From Clostridioides difficile (GTDB taxonomy: Bacteria; Bacillota; Clostridia; Peptostreptococcales; Peptostreptococcaceae): a stretch of 64,000 nucleotides of DNA. Shown here in pieces: positions 44,629 to 54,657 of the stretch; the first letter of the stretch is position 1, and the number at the start of each line of letters is the position of its first letter. The stretch is taken from contig CP103804.1 of NCBI GenBank assembly GCA_024919175.1, positions 1,116,001-1,180,000 of the forward strand, written 5' to 3'. A program made the translations under genes and the position numbers. The notes under the pieces were generated by a model. That model was not told the DNA's origin, ran no database searches, and saw only the letters and a program-made list of their open reading frames with translations.

Positions 44629-45111
44629 ATGGAAATGAAAGGAATTAAAAATATTCGTATAGATGACCGTTTAATTCATGGTCAAGTTGCAACTATGTGG
44701 AGTAATAAATTAGGTGTTACAAGATTAATGGTGGTAAATGACGCAGTAGCTAATAATTCTGTTCAAAAACAAGTTCTAAGAATGGCTACACCTGCTGGAA
44801 TAGCATCATCTATAATTACAGAAGAAACTGCTATAAAAAATATTACTGCTGGTAAGTATGAAGGACAAAATGTATTATTAATTGTAAAATCTCCTGTTGA
44901 CCTTATTCCGTTTATAGAAGCAGGAATGAAGATACATAATATAAATGTTGGAAATATGTCAAGTAGAAAGAATACCACTGTATTAAAACCTAATATCAGT
45001 GTTACTGAAGAAGAAAAAGAAGCGTTCAAAAAACTCCTAGATGAAGGAATTGAAATTACAACTATAATGACGCCTGATGATAAGAAAACTTATCTTGTAG
45101 ATATTTTATAA
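44629..45111 (+). CDS. Mannose-family PTS EIIB
   Basis: 160 residues. The phospho-His motif is RIDDRLIHGQVATMW (His near residue 18). Soluble; passes phosphate from EIIA to the incoming sugar. GGGAGAT upstream of the ATG at 44629; a second in-frame ATG lies at 44635. Confidence 0.9.
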   Translation: MEMKGIKNIRIDDRLIHGQVATMWSNKLGVTRLMVVNDAVANNSVQKQVLRMATPAGIASSIITEETAIKNITAGKYEGQNVLLIVKSPVDLIPFIEAGMKIHNINVGNMSSRKNTTVLKPNISVTEEEKEAFKKLLDEGIEITTIMTPDDKKTYLVDIL

Positions 45112-45131
45112 AATTAGAGAGGTGTATTAAA

Positions 45132-45536
45132 GTGAATAGTATTATTTTGATGAGTCATGGAAATATGGCTGAAGAGGTTTTGAATTCTGCAAAAATGATA
45201 ATAGGGGATACTATAGATTATCCTACTGTAAATATGAAGCAAGATGATGGAATTGAAGGAACAATAAAAAAACTAAAAAAAGCTTTAGAAGTATATAAAG
45301 AAAGTTCAGAAATAACTATAATGGTGGATTTAATAGGTGGAACGCCATGCAATGCTGCATTATTAGAAGCTAATAATGATAGTAGAATTAAAATCATTTC
45401 AGGGCTAAATTTAGGTATGGTTATTGAATCAGCTTTTTCAGATGCAAAAGAACTAGCAGTAAAGCTAGAGAAGGTAGGTAAAGACAATATTTCTATAGTT
45501 GAACCTACAATGAGCTTATTATCTGATGATGAATAG
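45132..45536 (+). CDS. Mannose-family PTS EIIA
   Basis: 134 residues. The phospho-His lies in LMSHGNMAEEVLNSAKM (about residue 9). DLIGGTPCNAALLEA is the usual second block. GTG start with GAGAGGTG upstream. Last gene of the alpha-xylosidase/PTS operon; terminator follows. Confidence 0.88.
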   Translation: MNSIILMSHGNMAEEVLNSAKMIIGDTIDYPTVNMKQDDGIEGTIKKLKKALEVYKESSEITIMVDLIGGTPCNAALLEANNDSRIKIISGLNLGMVIESAFSDAKELAVKLEKVGKDNISIVEPTMSLLSDDE

Positions 45537-45641
45537 AAATCTTCTATTAAGATTTAATTAATGTACAACTTCTGAGAAAGAGAGTATAAATAATCTTGTA
45601 TAAACTCCAGAATAAATCTAATTTTAGAATTTATACTTTAA

Positions 45642-45675
45642 AGGGGTTATGGCTGTATAGTCATAACCCTTATTT
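45642..45675 (+). terminator. Terminator of the xyloside PTS operon
   Basis: AGGGGTTATG and CATAACCCT form the stem (45642-45651 with 45662-45670), followed by TATTTAAG. The stretch 45676-45965 shows no gene. Confidence 0.7.
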
Positions 45676-45970
45676 AAGATTATTACTATTTTTATAAAAA
45701 TAGCATCTATCTAAAACTATTCTTAAATTTTTTTACTTTAATAATAACTGTAACTAATATTTTATTAATATGAATATTTAATTGATTTAATACTTTAGGT
45801 CAGGTTCTAAAACTTTGAATTCACTTATATATAATACTTGAAGTTATTAAATAAAGTGATTTATGAAGTGATTCATCTGTTGTAAATGTCGATTTAGATG
45901 TAGTTACCTTTTTCAGTATTCCATTACAATTATAGTGTAAGTAATAGGTTTTAATTTGTTTAGATATTAA

Positions 45971-46003
45971 AAAATGTAACTAGCTTTTTTAAGCTAGTTT
46001 TTA
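45971..46003. terminator. Terminator of xylR
   Basis: AACTAGCTT and AAGCTAGTT make a stem with a T-loop near 45977-46001. T-rich on both flanks, so it can stop xylR (minus strand) and any plus-strand readthrough. Confidence 0.75.
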
Positions 46004-46012
46004 GATTGCTCA

Positions 46013-47194
46013 TTATAATGTAGTTATTTTATCATTTATTTCATTCATCAAAGTTAAATTTTGTATGTTTAAAAAGCTCTTAATGTTTACAGCAGAACCA
46101 CCATATAGAGATGCCTCAGACCCTAATGATGAAATTTCTACATTTATACCTTTGTTAAAAGAACTAACTAACATATCTTTTGTAATCTGTAACATTTCAG
46201 GTATATCTCTAATTATCTGGCTATTTAAATATATTATCTCAGGAGCATAAGTTGCAATAGCATTATTTATAGCTATTGATAAGTAACTACAAAAATCCTG
46301 AATAACTTTTTTAGCATTTTGATTATTTGCATAGTATAGCTGCTTTACCATATTAGAGTCTATCTTAGATATATTTTCTAAAGAAGAAAGCTGTTCAAAT
46401 ACTTTTTTCTCTGAACAATATTGTTCTAAACATCCAAGGTTTCCACAAGGGCAGGGTTTACCATTAGGCATGATGATAGTGTGACCAATTTCACCACTCA
46501 TACCATTTCTACCATTATATAATTTATTATTTATTATAATGCCTGAACCGAATCCACTGTGAATACTAAGACTAAGTAGTGAATTATGTACAGTTGAGAA
46601 AGTACTTTCAGCTAAAGCAGTTAAGTTTGCTTCATTTTCTATATGAATAGGGAAGTCGTATTTTTCACTAAGGATACTATATAAGTCAATCTCATTAAGA
46701 TTATAATATGGAGTAAACAGTATTTTATTTTCACAAGTAATCCCATGTATAGCCAGAGTGAATCCTATTACATCATAAGGAGTGTCTATTTTGGATATAT
46801 TGTAACTATTTATGATTTCATCTATTAGTTGTATGACATTATCTTTACTTACCTGTATATCTGTCAAATTCTTTGAATTTATAATAGTTCCATCTAAATA
46901 AGATAGAGAAGAAAATATATAGTCATATCCAATATCCATACTTAAAGAAATTCCTGCACATTTATTAAATACTAAAAGTATAGGTTTTCTTCCACCACTA
47001 TGAGTGCTATTTCCAATTCCTATCTCATGGACTAGAGATTCATCAATAAGTTTTTTTGTAATAGCAGATATAGTTGCTTTGTTTAATCCTATGGTAGAGG
47101 CAATACTTGCCCTAGAAATAGGACCATTTTTTATAATTTGTTCAAGTACCAATCTTTCATTCATTTCTCGAATAGTGTATTTATCAGTAACCAA
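46013..47194 (-). CDS. xylR: ROK-family xylose repressor XylR
   Basis: 393 residues from a TTG at 47194, which has AAGGAGG upstream; the longer frame to 47266 lacks a site. Winged HTH (about 20-70; NGPISRASIASTIGLNKATI) then a ROK sugar-binding domain with the zinc motif CPCGNLGCLEQYC. XylR binds an operator and lets go with xylose. It is divergent from xylBA with a perfect inverted repeat in the shared gap, and the same sequence lies in the alpha-xylosidase promoter. Confidence 0.88.
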   Translation of the reverse strand: MVTDKYTIREMNERLVLEQIIKNGPISRASIASTIGLNKATISAITKKLIDESLVHEIGIGNSTHSGGRKPILLVFNKCAGISLSMDIGYDYIFSSLSYLDGTIINSKNLTDIQVSKDNVIQLIDEIINSYNISKIDTPYDVIGFTLAIHGITCENKILFTPYYNLNEIDLYSILSEKYDFPIHIENEANLTALAESTFSTVHNSLLSLSIHSGFGSGIIINNKLYNGRNGMSGEIGHTIIMPNGKPCPCGNLGCLEQYCSEKKVFEQLSSLENISKIDSNMVKQLYYANNQNAKKVIQDFCSYLSIAINNAIATYAPEIIYLNSQIIRDIPEMLQITKDMLVSSFNKGINVEISSLGSEASLYGGSAVNIKSFLNIQNLTLMNEINDKITTL

Positions 47195-47259
47195 TTTGAC
47201 ATTCCTCCTTAAAATAATATTGTAATACTTTTTAGTTAAAAATAAAAGGTTATTTTGCA

Positions 47260-47379
47260 TTGACAAAGATAATTAAATATTTTATTATTAGTTCATAAGT
47301 TAGTTTAATATACTAACAAAAATAAATCAAGTAAAACATATATAAAATATAAAAAAATTGCAATAGGAAAACGATAATT
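47260..47379 (+). promoter_or_regulatory. xylBA promoter with XylR operator and cre-like site
   Basis: TTGACA (47260-47265), a 17-base spacer, TATTAT (47283-47288). The operator is a perfect inverted repeat GTTAGT-TTAATAT-ACTAAC (47299-47317) just after the -10. A cre-like GGAAAACGATAATT lies at 47366-47379, inside the leader. Confidence 0.78.
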
Positions 47380-47408
47380 ATAAAGCACTATCTCAAGGAG
47401 GGATTAAA

Positions 47409-48950
47409 TTGGAATATGTATTAGGTGTAGATATTGGTACATCAGGTACTAAAACTGTCTTATTTGATAAATTAGGAAATACTATAGAAAGCTGTACATA
47501 TGAATATCCTCTTATACAAGAGAAATCAGGCTGGGCAGAGCAGGATGCTAATGACTGGTGGAAAGCTGTAGTGGAATCTATAAGACATGTAATTCAAAGT
47601 TCAAATATAAGTAGTGAATATATAAAAGGAATTGGATTATCAGGACAAATGCATGGTCTAGTTATGCTAGACAAAGAAGGTAATACATTAAGAAACTCTA
47701 TAATATGGTGCGACCAACGTACAATAAAAGAATGTGAAGAGATAACTGATTTAGTAGGAAAAGAAAGATTAATTGAAATAACTGCTAATCCAGCACTTAC
47801 AGGTTTTACAGCATCAAAAATATTATGGGTTAGAAATAATGAACCTGATATTTACGAAAATACTAATAAAATACTTCTTCCAAAAGATTATATAAGATAC
47901 AAGTTAACAGGAGAGTATGCTACAGAAGTATCCGATGCAAGTGGTATGCAGTTACTTGATATAAGCAAAAGAAATTGGAGTGATGAAGTACTTGAAAAGT
48001 TAAATATAGATAAAAATCTTTTAGGTAAAGTTTATGAATCTCAAGAAATTACAGGATATGTAACTAAAGAAATCGCAAGCTTAACAGGGATTAAAGAAGG
48101 AACAATAGTTGTAGGAGGAGCTGGAGACCAGGCAGCAGGGGCTATAGGGAATGGAATAGTTAAAGATGGTATAGTTTCATCTACTATTGGGACATCAGGA
48201 GTTGTATTTGCATATACAAAAGAGCCTAAAATTGATAAAGAGGGCAGAATTCATACTTTCTGTCATGCAGTACCAAATACATGGCATGTTATGGGGGTTA
48301 CTCAAGGTGCGGGATTATCATTAAAATGGTTTAAGGATAACTTTTGTCAAAGAGAAATAGAAATTTCAAACTCTTTAGGGAAAGATGTATATGAAATTAT
48401 AAATGGGCAAGTAAGTCAGGTACCATCAGGATGTAATGGATTGCTTTACTTACCATATATGATGGGAGAGAGAACACCTCATCTTGACCCTTATGCTAGA
48501 GGTGTGTTCTTTGGATTATCTCCAATGCACTCTAAAAAAGAAATGGCAAGAGCAATTATGGAGGGTGTTTCGTACAGTTTAAAAGACTGTATGGATATAA
48601 TACAAAGCCTTAATATAGAAGTTAATGAAGTAAGAGCCTCTGGTGGAGGAGGTAAAAGTAAAGTCTGGAGACAGATGCAGGCAGATATGTTTAATCAAGA
48701 TGTATATACTATAAACTCAAGTGAAGGTCCAGCACTGGGAGTTGCAATTCTTGCATTAGTAGGAGCAGGTATATATGAAAATATACAACAAGCTTGCAGT
48801 GTTATAATAAAAACTTCAACTAAGTTAGAGTCAATAAGTGAAAATGTGGACATATATAAGAGATATCACAAATTGTATAAAAAACTATATAAATCTTTAA
48901 AAGATGATTTTAAGATTTTAGATGAAGCAGTTAATTTTAAAGATAAATAA
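47409..48950 (+). CDS. xylB: Xylulokinase
   Basis: 513 residues, FGGY kinase family. The N-terminal phosphate loop VDIGTSGTKTVLFD, the GLSGQMHGLVMLD block (xylulokinase type), WCDQR and a C-terminal ATP-site ASGGGGKSKVWRQMQADMF are present. Phosphorylates D-xylulose to xylulose-5-phosphate. TTG start with AAGGAGGG. Followed by xylose isomerase. Under XylR and probably CcpA. Confidence 0.92.
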   Translation: MEYVLGVDIGTSGTKTVLFDKLGNTIESCTYEYPLIQEKSGWAEQDANDWWKAVVESIRHVIQSSNISSEYIKGIGLSGQMHGLVMLDKEGNTLRNSIIWCDQRTIKECEEITDLVGKERLIEITANPALTGFTASKILWVRNNEPDIYENTNKILLPKDYIRYKLTGEYATEVSDASGMQLLDISKRNWSDEVLEKLNIDKNLLGKVYESQEITGYVTKEIASLTGIKEGTIVVGGAGDQAAGAIGNGIVKDGIVSSTIGTSGVVFAYTKEPKIDKEGRIHTFCHAVPNTWHVMGVTQGAGLSLKWFKDNFCQREIEISNSLGKDVYEIINGQVSQVPSGCNGLLYLPYMMGERTPHLDPYARGVFFGLSPMHSKKEMARAIMEGVSYSLKDCMDIIQSLNIEVNEVRASGGGGKSKVWRQMQADMFNQDVYTINSSEGPALGVAILALVGAGIYENIQQACSVIIKTSTKLESISENVDIYKRYHKLYKKLYKSLKDDFKILDEAVNFKDK

Positions 48951-49036
48951 TTTTTAAAGATAAACAATTAAAACAGTTTTAAACTGATAAAAAATATTAC
49001 ATACATCATATGTGTAAAACATTGGGAGGATATAAA

Positions 49037-50374
49037 ATGAGTGAAATATTTAAAGGAATAGGACAGATAAAATTTGAAGGAATAAATTCTAAAAATGAGT
49101 TAGCATTTAGATACTACAATCCTGAACAGGTAGTAGGAAATAAGACTATGAAAGAGCACTTAAGGTTTGCAATGAGTTACTGGCATACTTTATGTGGAGA
49201 AAGTAACGACCCATTTGGAGTAGGTACAGTAGATAGACCTTGGAACAACATGACAAATCCAATGGAAATAGCAAAATTTAAAGTTGATGCAGGATTTGAA
49301 TTTATGACGAAGATGGGGATTGAGTATTTCTGTTTCCATGATAGAGATATAGCTCCAGAAGGAAAAGATTTAGCTGAAACAAATAAAATATTAGATGAAA
49401 TAGTTGAGTACATAAAGCTTAAAATGAAAGAAACAGGAATAAAATTATTATGGGGAACAGCTAATATGTTTGGTAATCCAAGATTTGTTCATGGGGCATC
49501 TACAACTTGTAATGCTGATGTTTACGCTTATGCAGCAGCTCAAGTGAAAAAGGCTATGGAAGTGACTAAGTATTTAGGTGGAGAAAACTTTGTATTTTGG
49601 GGTGGAAGAGAAGGTTATGAAACCTTACTTAATACTAATACAGAACTTGAAATGGATAACTTTGCAAGATTTCTACAAATGGCTGTAGATTATGCTAGAG
49701 AAATCGGATTTACTGGACAATTCTTAATAGAACCTAAGCCAAAGGAGCCTACTAAACATCAATATGATTTTGACACTGCTACAGTTTTAGGATTCTTAAG
49801 AAAGTACAATTTAGATAAATACTTCAAAATGAATATAGAAGCTAACCATGCAACACTTGCAGGTCATACTTTCCAACATGAATTAAATCTAGCTAGAATA
49901 AACAATGTTTTAGGAAGTGTTGATGCAAATCAAGGAGATTTATTATTAGGGTGGGATACAGACCAATTTCCAACAAACATATACGATGCAACACTTGCAA
50001 TGTATGAAGTATTAAAACAAGGTGGAATAGCACCAGGTGGATTTAACTTTGATTCTAAAGTAAGAAGAGCTTCTTTTGAAGTAGAAGATTTATTCTTAGC
50101 TTATATTGCCGGAATGGATACATTTGCAAAAGGATTATTAATAGCTCATAAATTATTAGAAGATGAAGTATTTGAAAACTTTACTAAAGACAGATATATA
50201 AGCTTTAGTGAAGGAATAGGTAAAGATATAGTAGAAGGTAAGGTTGGATTTAAGGAATTAGAAAGTTATGCACTAAAAATGCCAACTATAGAGAATAAGT
50301 CTGGAAGACAAGAAATGTTAGAAAATATACTTAATAGGTATATATATGAAGTTGATACAATTTATAACAAGTAG
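49037..50374 (+). CDS. xylA: Xylose isomerase
   Basis: 445 residues from ATG 49037, with GGGAGGA upstream. Class II xylose isomerase: YFCFHDRDIAPEG (catalytic His/Asp), FVFWGGREGYETLLNT, EPKPKEPTKHQYDFD metal site, EANHATLAGHTFQHEL and SVDANQGD. Converts D-xylose to D-xylulose. The gene order xylB-xylA is reversed from that of Bacillus. It ends the xylose operon; a terminator follows. Confidence 0.95.
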   Translation: MSEIFKGIGQIKFEGINSKNELAFRYYNPEQVVGNKTMKEHLRFAMSYWHTLCGESNDPFGVGTVDRPWNNMTNPMEIAKFKVDAGFEFMTKMGIEYFCFHDRDIAPEGKDLAETNKILDEIVEYIKLKMKETGIKLLWGTANMFGNPRFVHGASTTCNADVYAYAAAQVKKAMEVTKYLGGENFVFWGGREGYETLLNTNTELEMDNFARFLQMAVDYAREIGFTGQFLIEPKPKEPTKHQYDFDTATVLGFLRKYNLDKYFKMNIEANHATLAGHTFQHELNLARINNVLGSVDANQGDLLLGWDTDQFPTNIYDATLAMYEVLKQGGIAPGGFNFDSKVRRASFEVEDLFLAYIAGMDTFAKGLLIAHKLLEDEVFENFTKDRYISFSEGIGKDIVEGKVGFKELESYALKMPTIENKSGRQEMLENILNRYIYEVDTIYNK

Positions 50375-50400
50375 TTGTATAGTTATGAATCTTAACTGAT

Positions 50401-50440
50401 AAAATAAAAACTAGGGAGTATTCTCTAGTTTTTATTTTAA
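50401..50440 (+). terminator. Terminator after xylA
   Basis: A 17-base stem (50401-50417 with 50422-50438, one G-U), rich in A on the left and T on the right. Confidence 0.85.
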
Positions 50441-50548
50441 AGTAGAGGCTAAATATACAAAGTAAGAGGCTAAAGATGCAAAAAACAAATTTAAATTACA
50501 ACAAAATGCCTATATTTGAATAATAAATCCAAAATAGGCACTTTAAAA

Positions 50549-52279
50549 TTATTGTAACCAGAATGGCATATCTACAAATGGAGTAAATTCATCAAATAAG
50601 TCTAAATAATCTTGAGCTTTTTTTAGGTCATTACATTTTGCCAGACCATTTTCAATAGTTTCAATAATATTAACTTCTTTTGTGATTAGCTTTGCCCATA
50701 TTTCTTTTGAAGCATCAATTGAAACATCAGCTTCTATATTACTATCTTGACCATGTATTTCAATAATTCCTCTACGTAATTCTAAATTAAACACTTCATC
50801 AGTATCAGTTATACATGCCAGTAGTGTCATATGAACAGCAGAACTTTTAGGACCATTTAGCTTAACCTTGAAAGATTCAAACATAGCCTTGGATGTTAGA
50901 CCTATAAATGAGTTTGAAAAAGGAGGGAATCCTGCATTGGCTCCACCTTGTTTTACTATTTGTTCAAAAGTTCCATCTAATGCCATAGCACTAGTTAGAT
51001 ACCAATTACGCCAAGTTGCATTTTCTGTTTGGTATCCAAGCATACGAACAGCAGATGCTTTAAGACTTCTAGCTTCCATATCGTTATTATTTATACGGAT
51101 AGGGTAATTTAATATCTCTGCAGCCCATTCATAATCTTTTTCATCAATAGCCTTCTTAGCTTCATTTAATATTACTTCACGACCACCCATAATTTTTATA
51201 TATTTTTTAGCTGCATCTTTAGGATAAATAGGGTTCAATTTACTTGTTTCACCATTAAACCAACCTATATATTGGTCATAAACACCCTTAATTCCCTGTT
51301 TAAATGTTCCATAAAATTCACCTAGACGTTCTCTTTGAAATAGATGAGGAGGAAGTTGTCCCAATTCATTTATTGCATAATCAGGAGTATATCCCATATT
51401 TATAAGTCTAACTGCTTGGTCATGAGTATACTGTATTGCATCTCTGTAGTCTGTTAGAAGAGACGTACATGCATCTTTACCATGTAATGGTCTCATATGA
51501 GTTCCAACTAAATAATGTGGTTGATACTTACGAATTTTATCAATTCCTGTATACCATTTTTTAGAATCACGAACAGTACCTCTAACAGTATATATGTTAG
51601 GAAATATTTCACCTTGAACAGCATCTCCAACAAACATTATCTTTTCTTTAGGTAAAAATATACATATAGCATCTTCAGTTTCAGCTTCACAGTGAAATAG
51701 CTCTAAATCAACACCTGATATAGTAATTTTCAATCCATTTTCAACAGATACAAATGTATTTGGTGTAATAAATTTATTAGAACCTTTAGATAAAACAGGG
51801 CCACAGCCCAAGTTAACATAGCCATGTTCTCCCTTTGGAAGTATAGAACCATACATCCAAACAGCTCTTCCCATTCTAATATCTAGCAGTTCACCACTAG
51901 CTTGAGAAAAATGTTTTATAAATGTTTCATCAACAATAACTAAAACTTCTTTATTTTGGCTTTCTTCTTGACTTACACAGACACTCATACCGCCCCAATG
52001 GTCACCATGATTATGAGAAACTATCACTGCTTTGACTGGTTTATCAGTAATTTTACGAAAACCTTTCATTACTTCTTCCATCATTTCTATAGTTTCAGCT
52101 GGGTCTATGATTATAATGCCATCAGTTCCTTCAATCATAACTGGATAAGATAATCCAAATCCAACAGCGCTATATACATTATCACCTGTTTTATAAATTT
52201 TTTGTTCCATTGTTTTAGAATGTTCTGTCAATCTAGGATTAACAAACTTCGATTTTTCAGTATAAGCAAAATTACTCAT
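50549..52279 (-). CDS. Alkyl/aryl-sulphatase, metallo-beta-lactamase fold (SdsA/Pisa1/BDS1 type)
   Basis: 576 residues. MBL domain (about 1-300) with the zinc motif SHNHGDHWGG, further ligands in the LFHCEAETEDAICIF and GTHMRPLHG regions, and MFVGDAVQGE. An alpha-helical dimerisation part (about 310-440) and an SCP2-like C-terminal domain (about 450-570) follow. This three-domain plan is that of alkyl-sulphatases, which cut C-O or S-O bonds of sulphate esters to release sulphate. No signal peptide, so cytosolic unlike SdsA1 of Pseudomonas. Last gene of a three-gene minus-strand operon. Confidence 0.87.
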   Translation of the reverse strand: MSNFAYTEKSKFVNPRLTEHSKTMEQKIYKTGDNVYSAVGFGLSYPVMIEGTDGIIIIDPAETIEMMEEVMKGFRKITDKPVKAVIVSHNHGDHWGGMSVCVSQEESQNKEVLVIVDETFIKHFSQASGELLDIRMGRAVWMYGSILPKGEHGYVNLGCGPVLSKGSNKFITPNTFVSVENGLKITISGVDLELFHCEAETEDAICIFLPKEKIMFVGDAVQGEIFPNIYTVRGTVRDSKKWYTGIDKIRKYQPHYLVGTHMRPLHGKDACTSLLTDYRDAIQYTHDQAVRLINMGYTPDYAINELGQLPPHLFQRERLGEFYGTFKQGIKGVYDQYIGWFNGETSKLNPIYPKDAAKKYIKIMGGREVILNEAKKAIDEKDYEWAAEILNYPIRINNNDMEARSLKASAVRMLGYQTENATWRNWYLTSAMALDGTFEQIVKQGGANAGFPPFSNSFIGLTSKAMFESFKVKLNGPKSSAVHMTLLACITDTDEVFNLELRRGIIEIHGQDSNIEADVSIDASKEIWAKLITKEVNIIETIENGLAKCNDLKKAQDYLDLFDEFTPFVDMPFWLQ

Positions 52280-52311
52280 AGATATAACTCCTTTAAATAT
52301 TAAAAATTTTA

Positions 52312-53571
52312 TTAGTTTACTCTAGTAACAACAGGAGGTAACCATTTACCACAAATAGCATCTTCACTTGGGCCATATAATCTTAAGGTCATGTAAAATT
52401 TCTCTGTAGGAGATGGTAGCCAATTTGCTATTTTATTTTCATCTTTTGGACGTTTATTTTGTATATAGATTATTAGTGAACCATCTTCATTATAGACTAA
52501 TCCTTTTGTACGGTCTCCAATGGAGTAGCGGTCAATTTCATTGTCTACTAAGAATGCATTTTTAAACAAGTACATTGTTAATGACCAAAATTGGCTGACT
52601 GGAGGAAGTTCATTTTTAGTAAATTTTAATTCATAGTTAAAATTTCCATCTAAGAATTGTCCAGTACTATCTTGGAAGGTACTTGGGTACAGAGATTCTT
52701 CTGGTTGATTAGCTAAAGCACCTTTGTGCCAAACTACTGAACGTTGTAAATAATCATTTGCATAGTTACCTATACCTTTGCGAGCTACACGCCAAAAATT
52801 AGAAGATTCTCCAAATTTTAATCCACCTTCATTTATAAGCTCTTTTGCCTTATCGCAAGCCTTAGTTAATATATCCTCAGGAAATTCTTTTAGTTGGTTA
52901 GGTGATAATAATACATTTGGCTCAATATTTAATTTTGGCATTAATGAAAGTATGTTGTTCAGAGTTTCAAAAAATTCATGGTAATTTGAATTTTTATATG
53001 TTGGTAAATCTTTAGTATTACAGCTATCACAATATGCGTTATTAGAGAGCTGTGAAAGTCTATATATTTTAAATTTAGTTTGAATATCTTTAACTTCTTG
53101 AACATCATTTTTGTTATTTACAAGAATTCTTAAAAATGCTAATGCAAAAGGTGTACTACTTTTAATTATGTGAGTATTTTGAGGTAAATTACCATTCCAA
53201 TCTGGACCAATAATGGCAAATTTGCCTGGTTCTGTTCCCGTTAATCTTCTACCAATATTAGTAATTGTCTCTGTAAACAAGTCCAATAACTGTATAGAAT
53301 AATATCTATCATTGGTGTTTGGTACTTCTATTATTACAGGTTCTTCACGTAAGTCAAGCCAAGCTCTTGAGTATGTAGTATCATTGTTTGGTGCTGGTAT
53401 AAATGATGTTTTTGGTGATGCTACAGTAGCAGTATGAGCAAATTCATTAAAGTTTGTTAATTTAGTTTGCGGATTCACAATCTGTGTATATAGTAATTCA
53501 TACATACCTACTATTGGATATCCATATATATAAGTATTTTTAACTATTTCAAGTAAATCATTTTTATTCAT
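52312..53571 (-). CDS. DUF1254/DUF1214 protein
   Basis: 419 residues from ATG 53571, with AAAGGAGGAG upstream; the longer frame overlaps the exporter gene. N-terminal DUF1254 (YIYGYPIVGMYEL, FIPAPNNDTTYSRAWLDLR) and C-terminal DUF1214 (FWSLTMYLFKNAFLVDN, WLPSPTEKFYMTLRLYGP) are both present. The family's biochemical function is not known to me. No signal peptide, whereas many relatives have one. Between an exporter and an alkylsulphatase, so a role in using a sulphate ester or its alcohol is possible. Confidence 0.8.
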   Translation of the reverse strand: MNKNDLLEIVKNTYIYGYPIVGMYELLYTQIVNPQTKLTNFNEFAHTATVASPKTSFIPAPNNDTTYSRAWLDLREEPVIIEVPNTNDRYYSIQLLDLFTETITNIGRRLTGTEPGKFAIIGPDWNGNLPQNTHIIKSSTPFALAFLRILVNNKNDVQEVKDIQTKFKIYRLSQLSNNAYCDSCNTKDLPTYKNSNYHEFFETLNNILSLMPKLNIEPNVLLSPNQLKEFPEDILTKACDKAKELINEGGLKFGESSNFWRVARKGIGNYANDYLQRSVVWHKGALANQPEESLYPSTFQDSTGQFLDGNFNYELKFTKNELPPVSQFWSLTMYLFKNAFLVDNEIDRYSIGDRTKGLVYNEDGSLIIYIQNKRPKDENKIANWLPSPTEKFYMTLRLYGPSEDAICGKWLPPVVTRVN

Positions 53572-53585
53572 TAAAAGCTCCTCCT

Positions 53586-54359
53586 TTAAAATAATCTTAC
53601 TATGTTCCATAAACATGTCATTACTACAAATAACATAACAGAATTATAAGCAATGGTTAGTGTGGCTTTACCTATTTTTTTATTAATAGAAGTACCTAAT
53701 AACCCACCTAAAATTGCAGCAAGGATTATGTATAATAACATTGATATATCCAGACCTAAAGGTATAGAGTTTGAAATTAAGAGAGTTATTATTTTTGAAG
53801 CTTGAGAAAATAGTATTAGTATTATTGAGTTAACAGATGCGCTCTTTAAATCCATTGAAAAAAACAATGTAAGAGCTGTTATGTTTATAGGGCCACCACC
53901 TATTCCTAAAAAAGATGAAATCATTCCTAAAGTATATCCAAGTAAAATTATAAATATACGATTCTTTATATGGAATTGTTTTTTATTAGGGAGATTTATG
54001 TATATTAGTATAGAGATTAATAAAGTAAAAAGAAGCCCGTTCTGAATTATTTTTATAAATTTATCTTTATTAATAAATTCAACTATAAATTCAAATATTT
54101 CAGTACCAATTAAACCTCCTAAAATTGCTCCACTTCCAAGTAATATAGTTGTTGGTTTTTCAAATCTAGTTTTATATTTAATATGTTTAATAACAGCTGA
54201 ACAAGACATAGTAAATACTGCGCAAGTTGATAAAAAGCTTATAACCGAAGCATCTAGTGTAGTTACTGCATCTAGTACTGGTTTTATAATAACTCCTCCA
54301 CCAAGTCCAGAAATTGCTCCTACAATAGATGCAATAAATCCTACTATGAAAAATATCAT
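53586..54359 (-). CDS. TauE/SafE-family sulphite/anion exporter
   Basis: 257 residues with about seven to eight helices. The two repeats are marked by GAISGLGGGVIIKPVL at the start and SSFLGIGGGPINITALTLF in the second half, the usual TauE/SafE pattern. Members export sulphite, sulphoacetate or similar organosulphur anions. First gene of the operon with DUF1254 and alkylsulphatase, so it may export sulphate/sulphite made in the cell or import the substrate. Gap upstream (54360-54657) has no clear feature. Confidence 0.83.
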   Translation of the reverse strand: MIFFIVGFIASIVGAISGLGGGVIIKPVLDAVTTLDASVISFLSTCAVFTMSCSAVIKHIKYKTRFEKPTTILLGSGAILGGLIGTEIFEFIVEFINKDKFIKIIQNGLLFTLLISILIYINLPNKKQFHIKNRIFIILLGYTLGMISSFLGIGGGPINITALTLFFSMDLKSASVNSIILILFSQASKIITLLISNSIPLGLDISMLLYIILAAILGGLLGTSINKKIGKATLTIAYNSVMLFVVMTCLWNIVRLF

Positions 54360-54657
54360 ATGTGTTTCTCCTATCCTAAATTTTTACACTGATTTTCTTA
54401 ATAGTAAGTATTCCCTAAAACAGTAAAATAATATATTTATTTAGACATAAAAGAAAATTATTTAAATAATAATCTTGGGTTAAAGTGCTATATTCGATTA
54501 TCTTATATATCTAGAGATATTTTACAGAATCATAAGAAGATGGATTTTAAGTATATTTGTAGAAATATAAATTATAATAAGATATAAATATTATTTTAGA
54601 ATGTATATAATAATAAGATATATAAAAATATAAAGCTGGAAAGTTGATGAGAATTAT

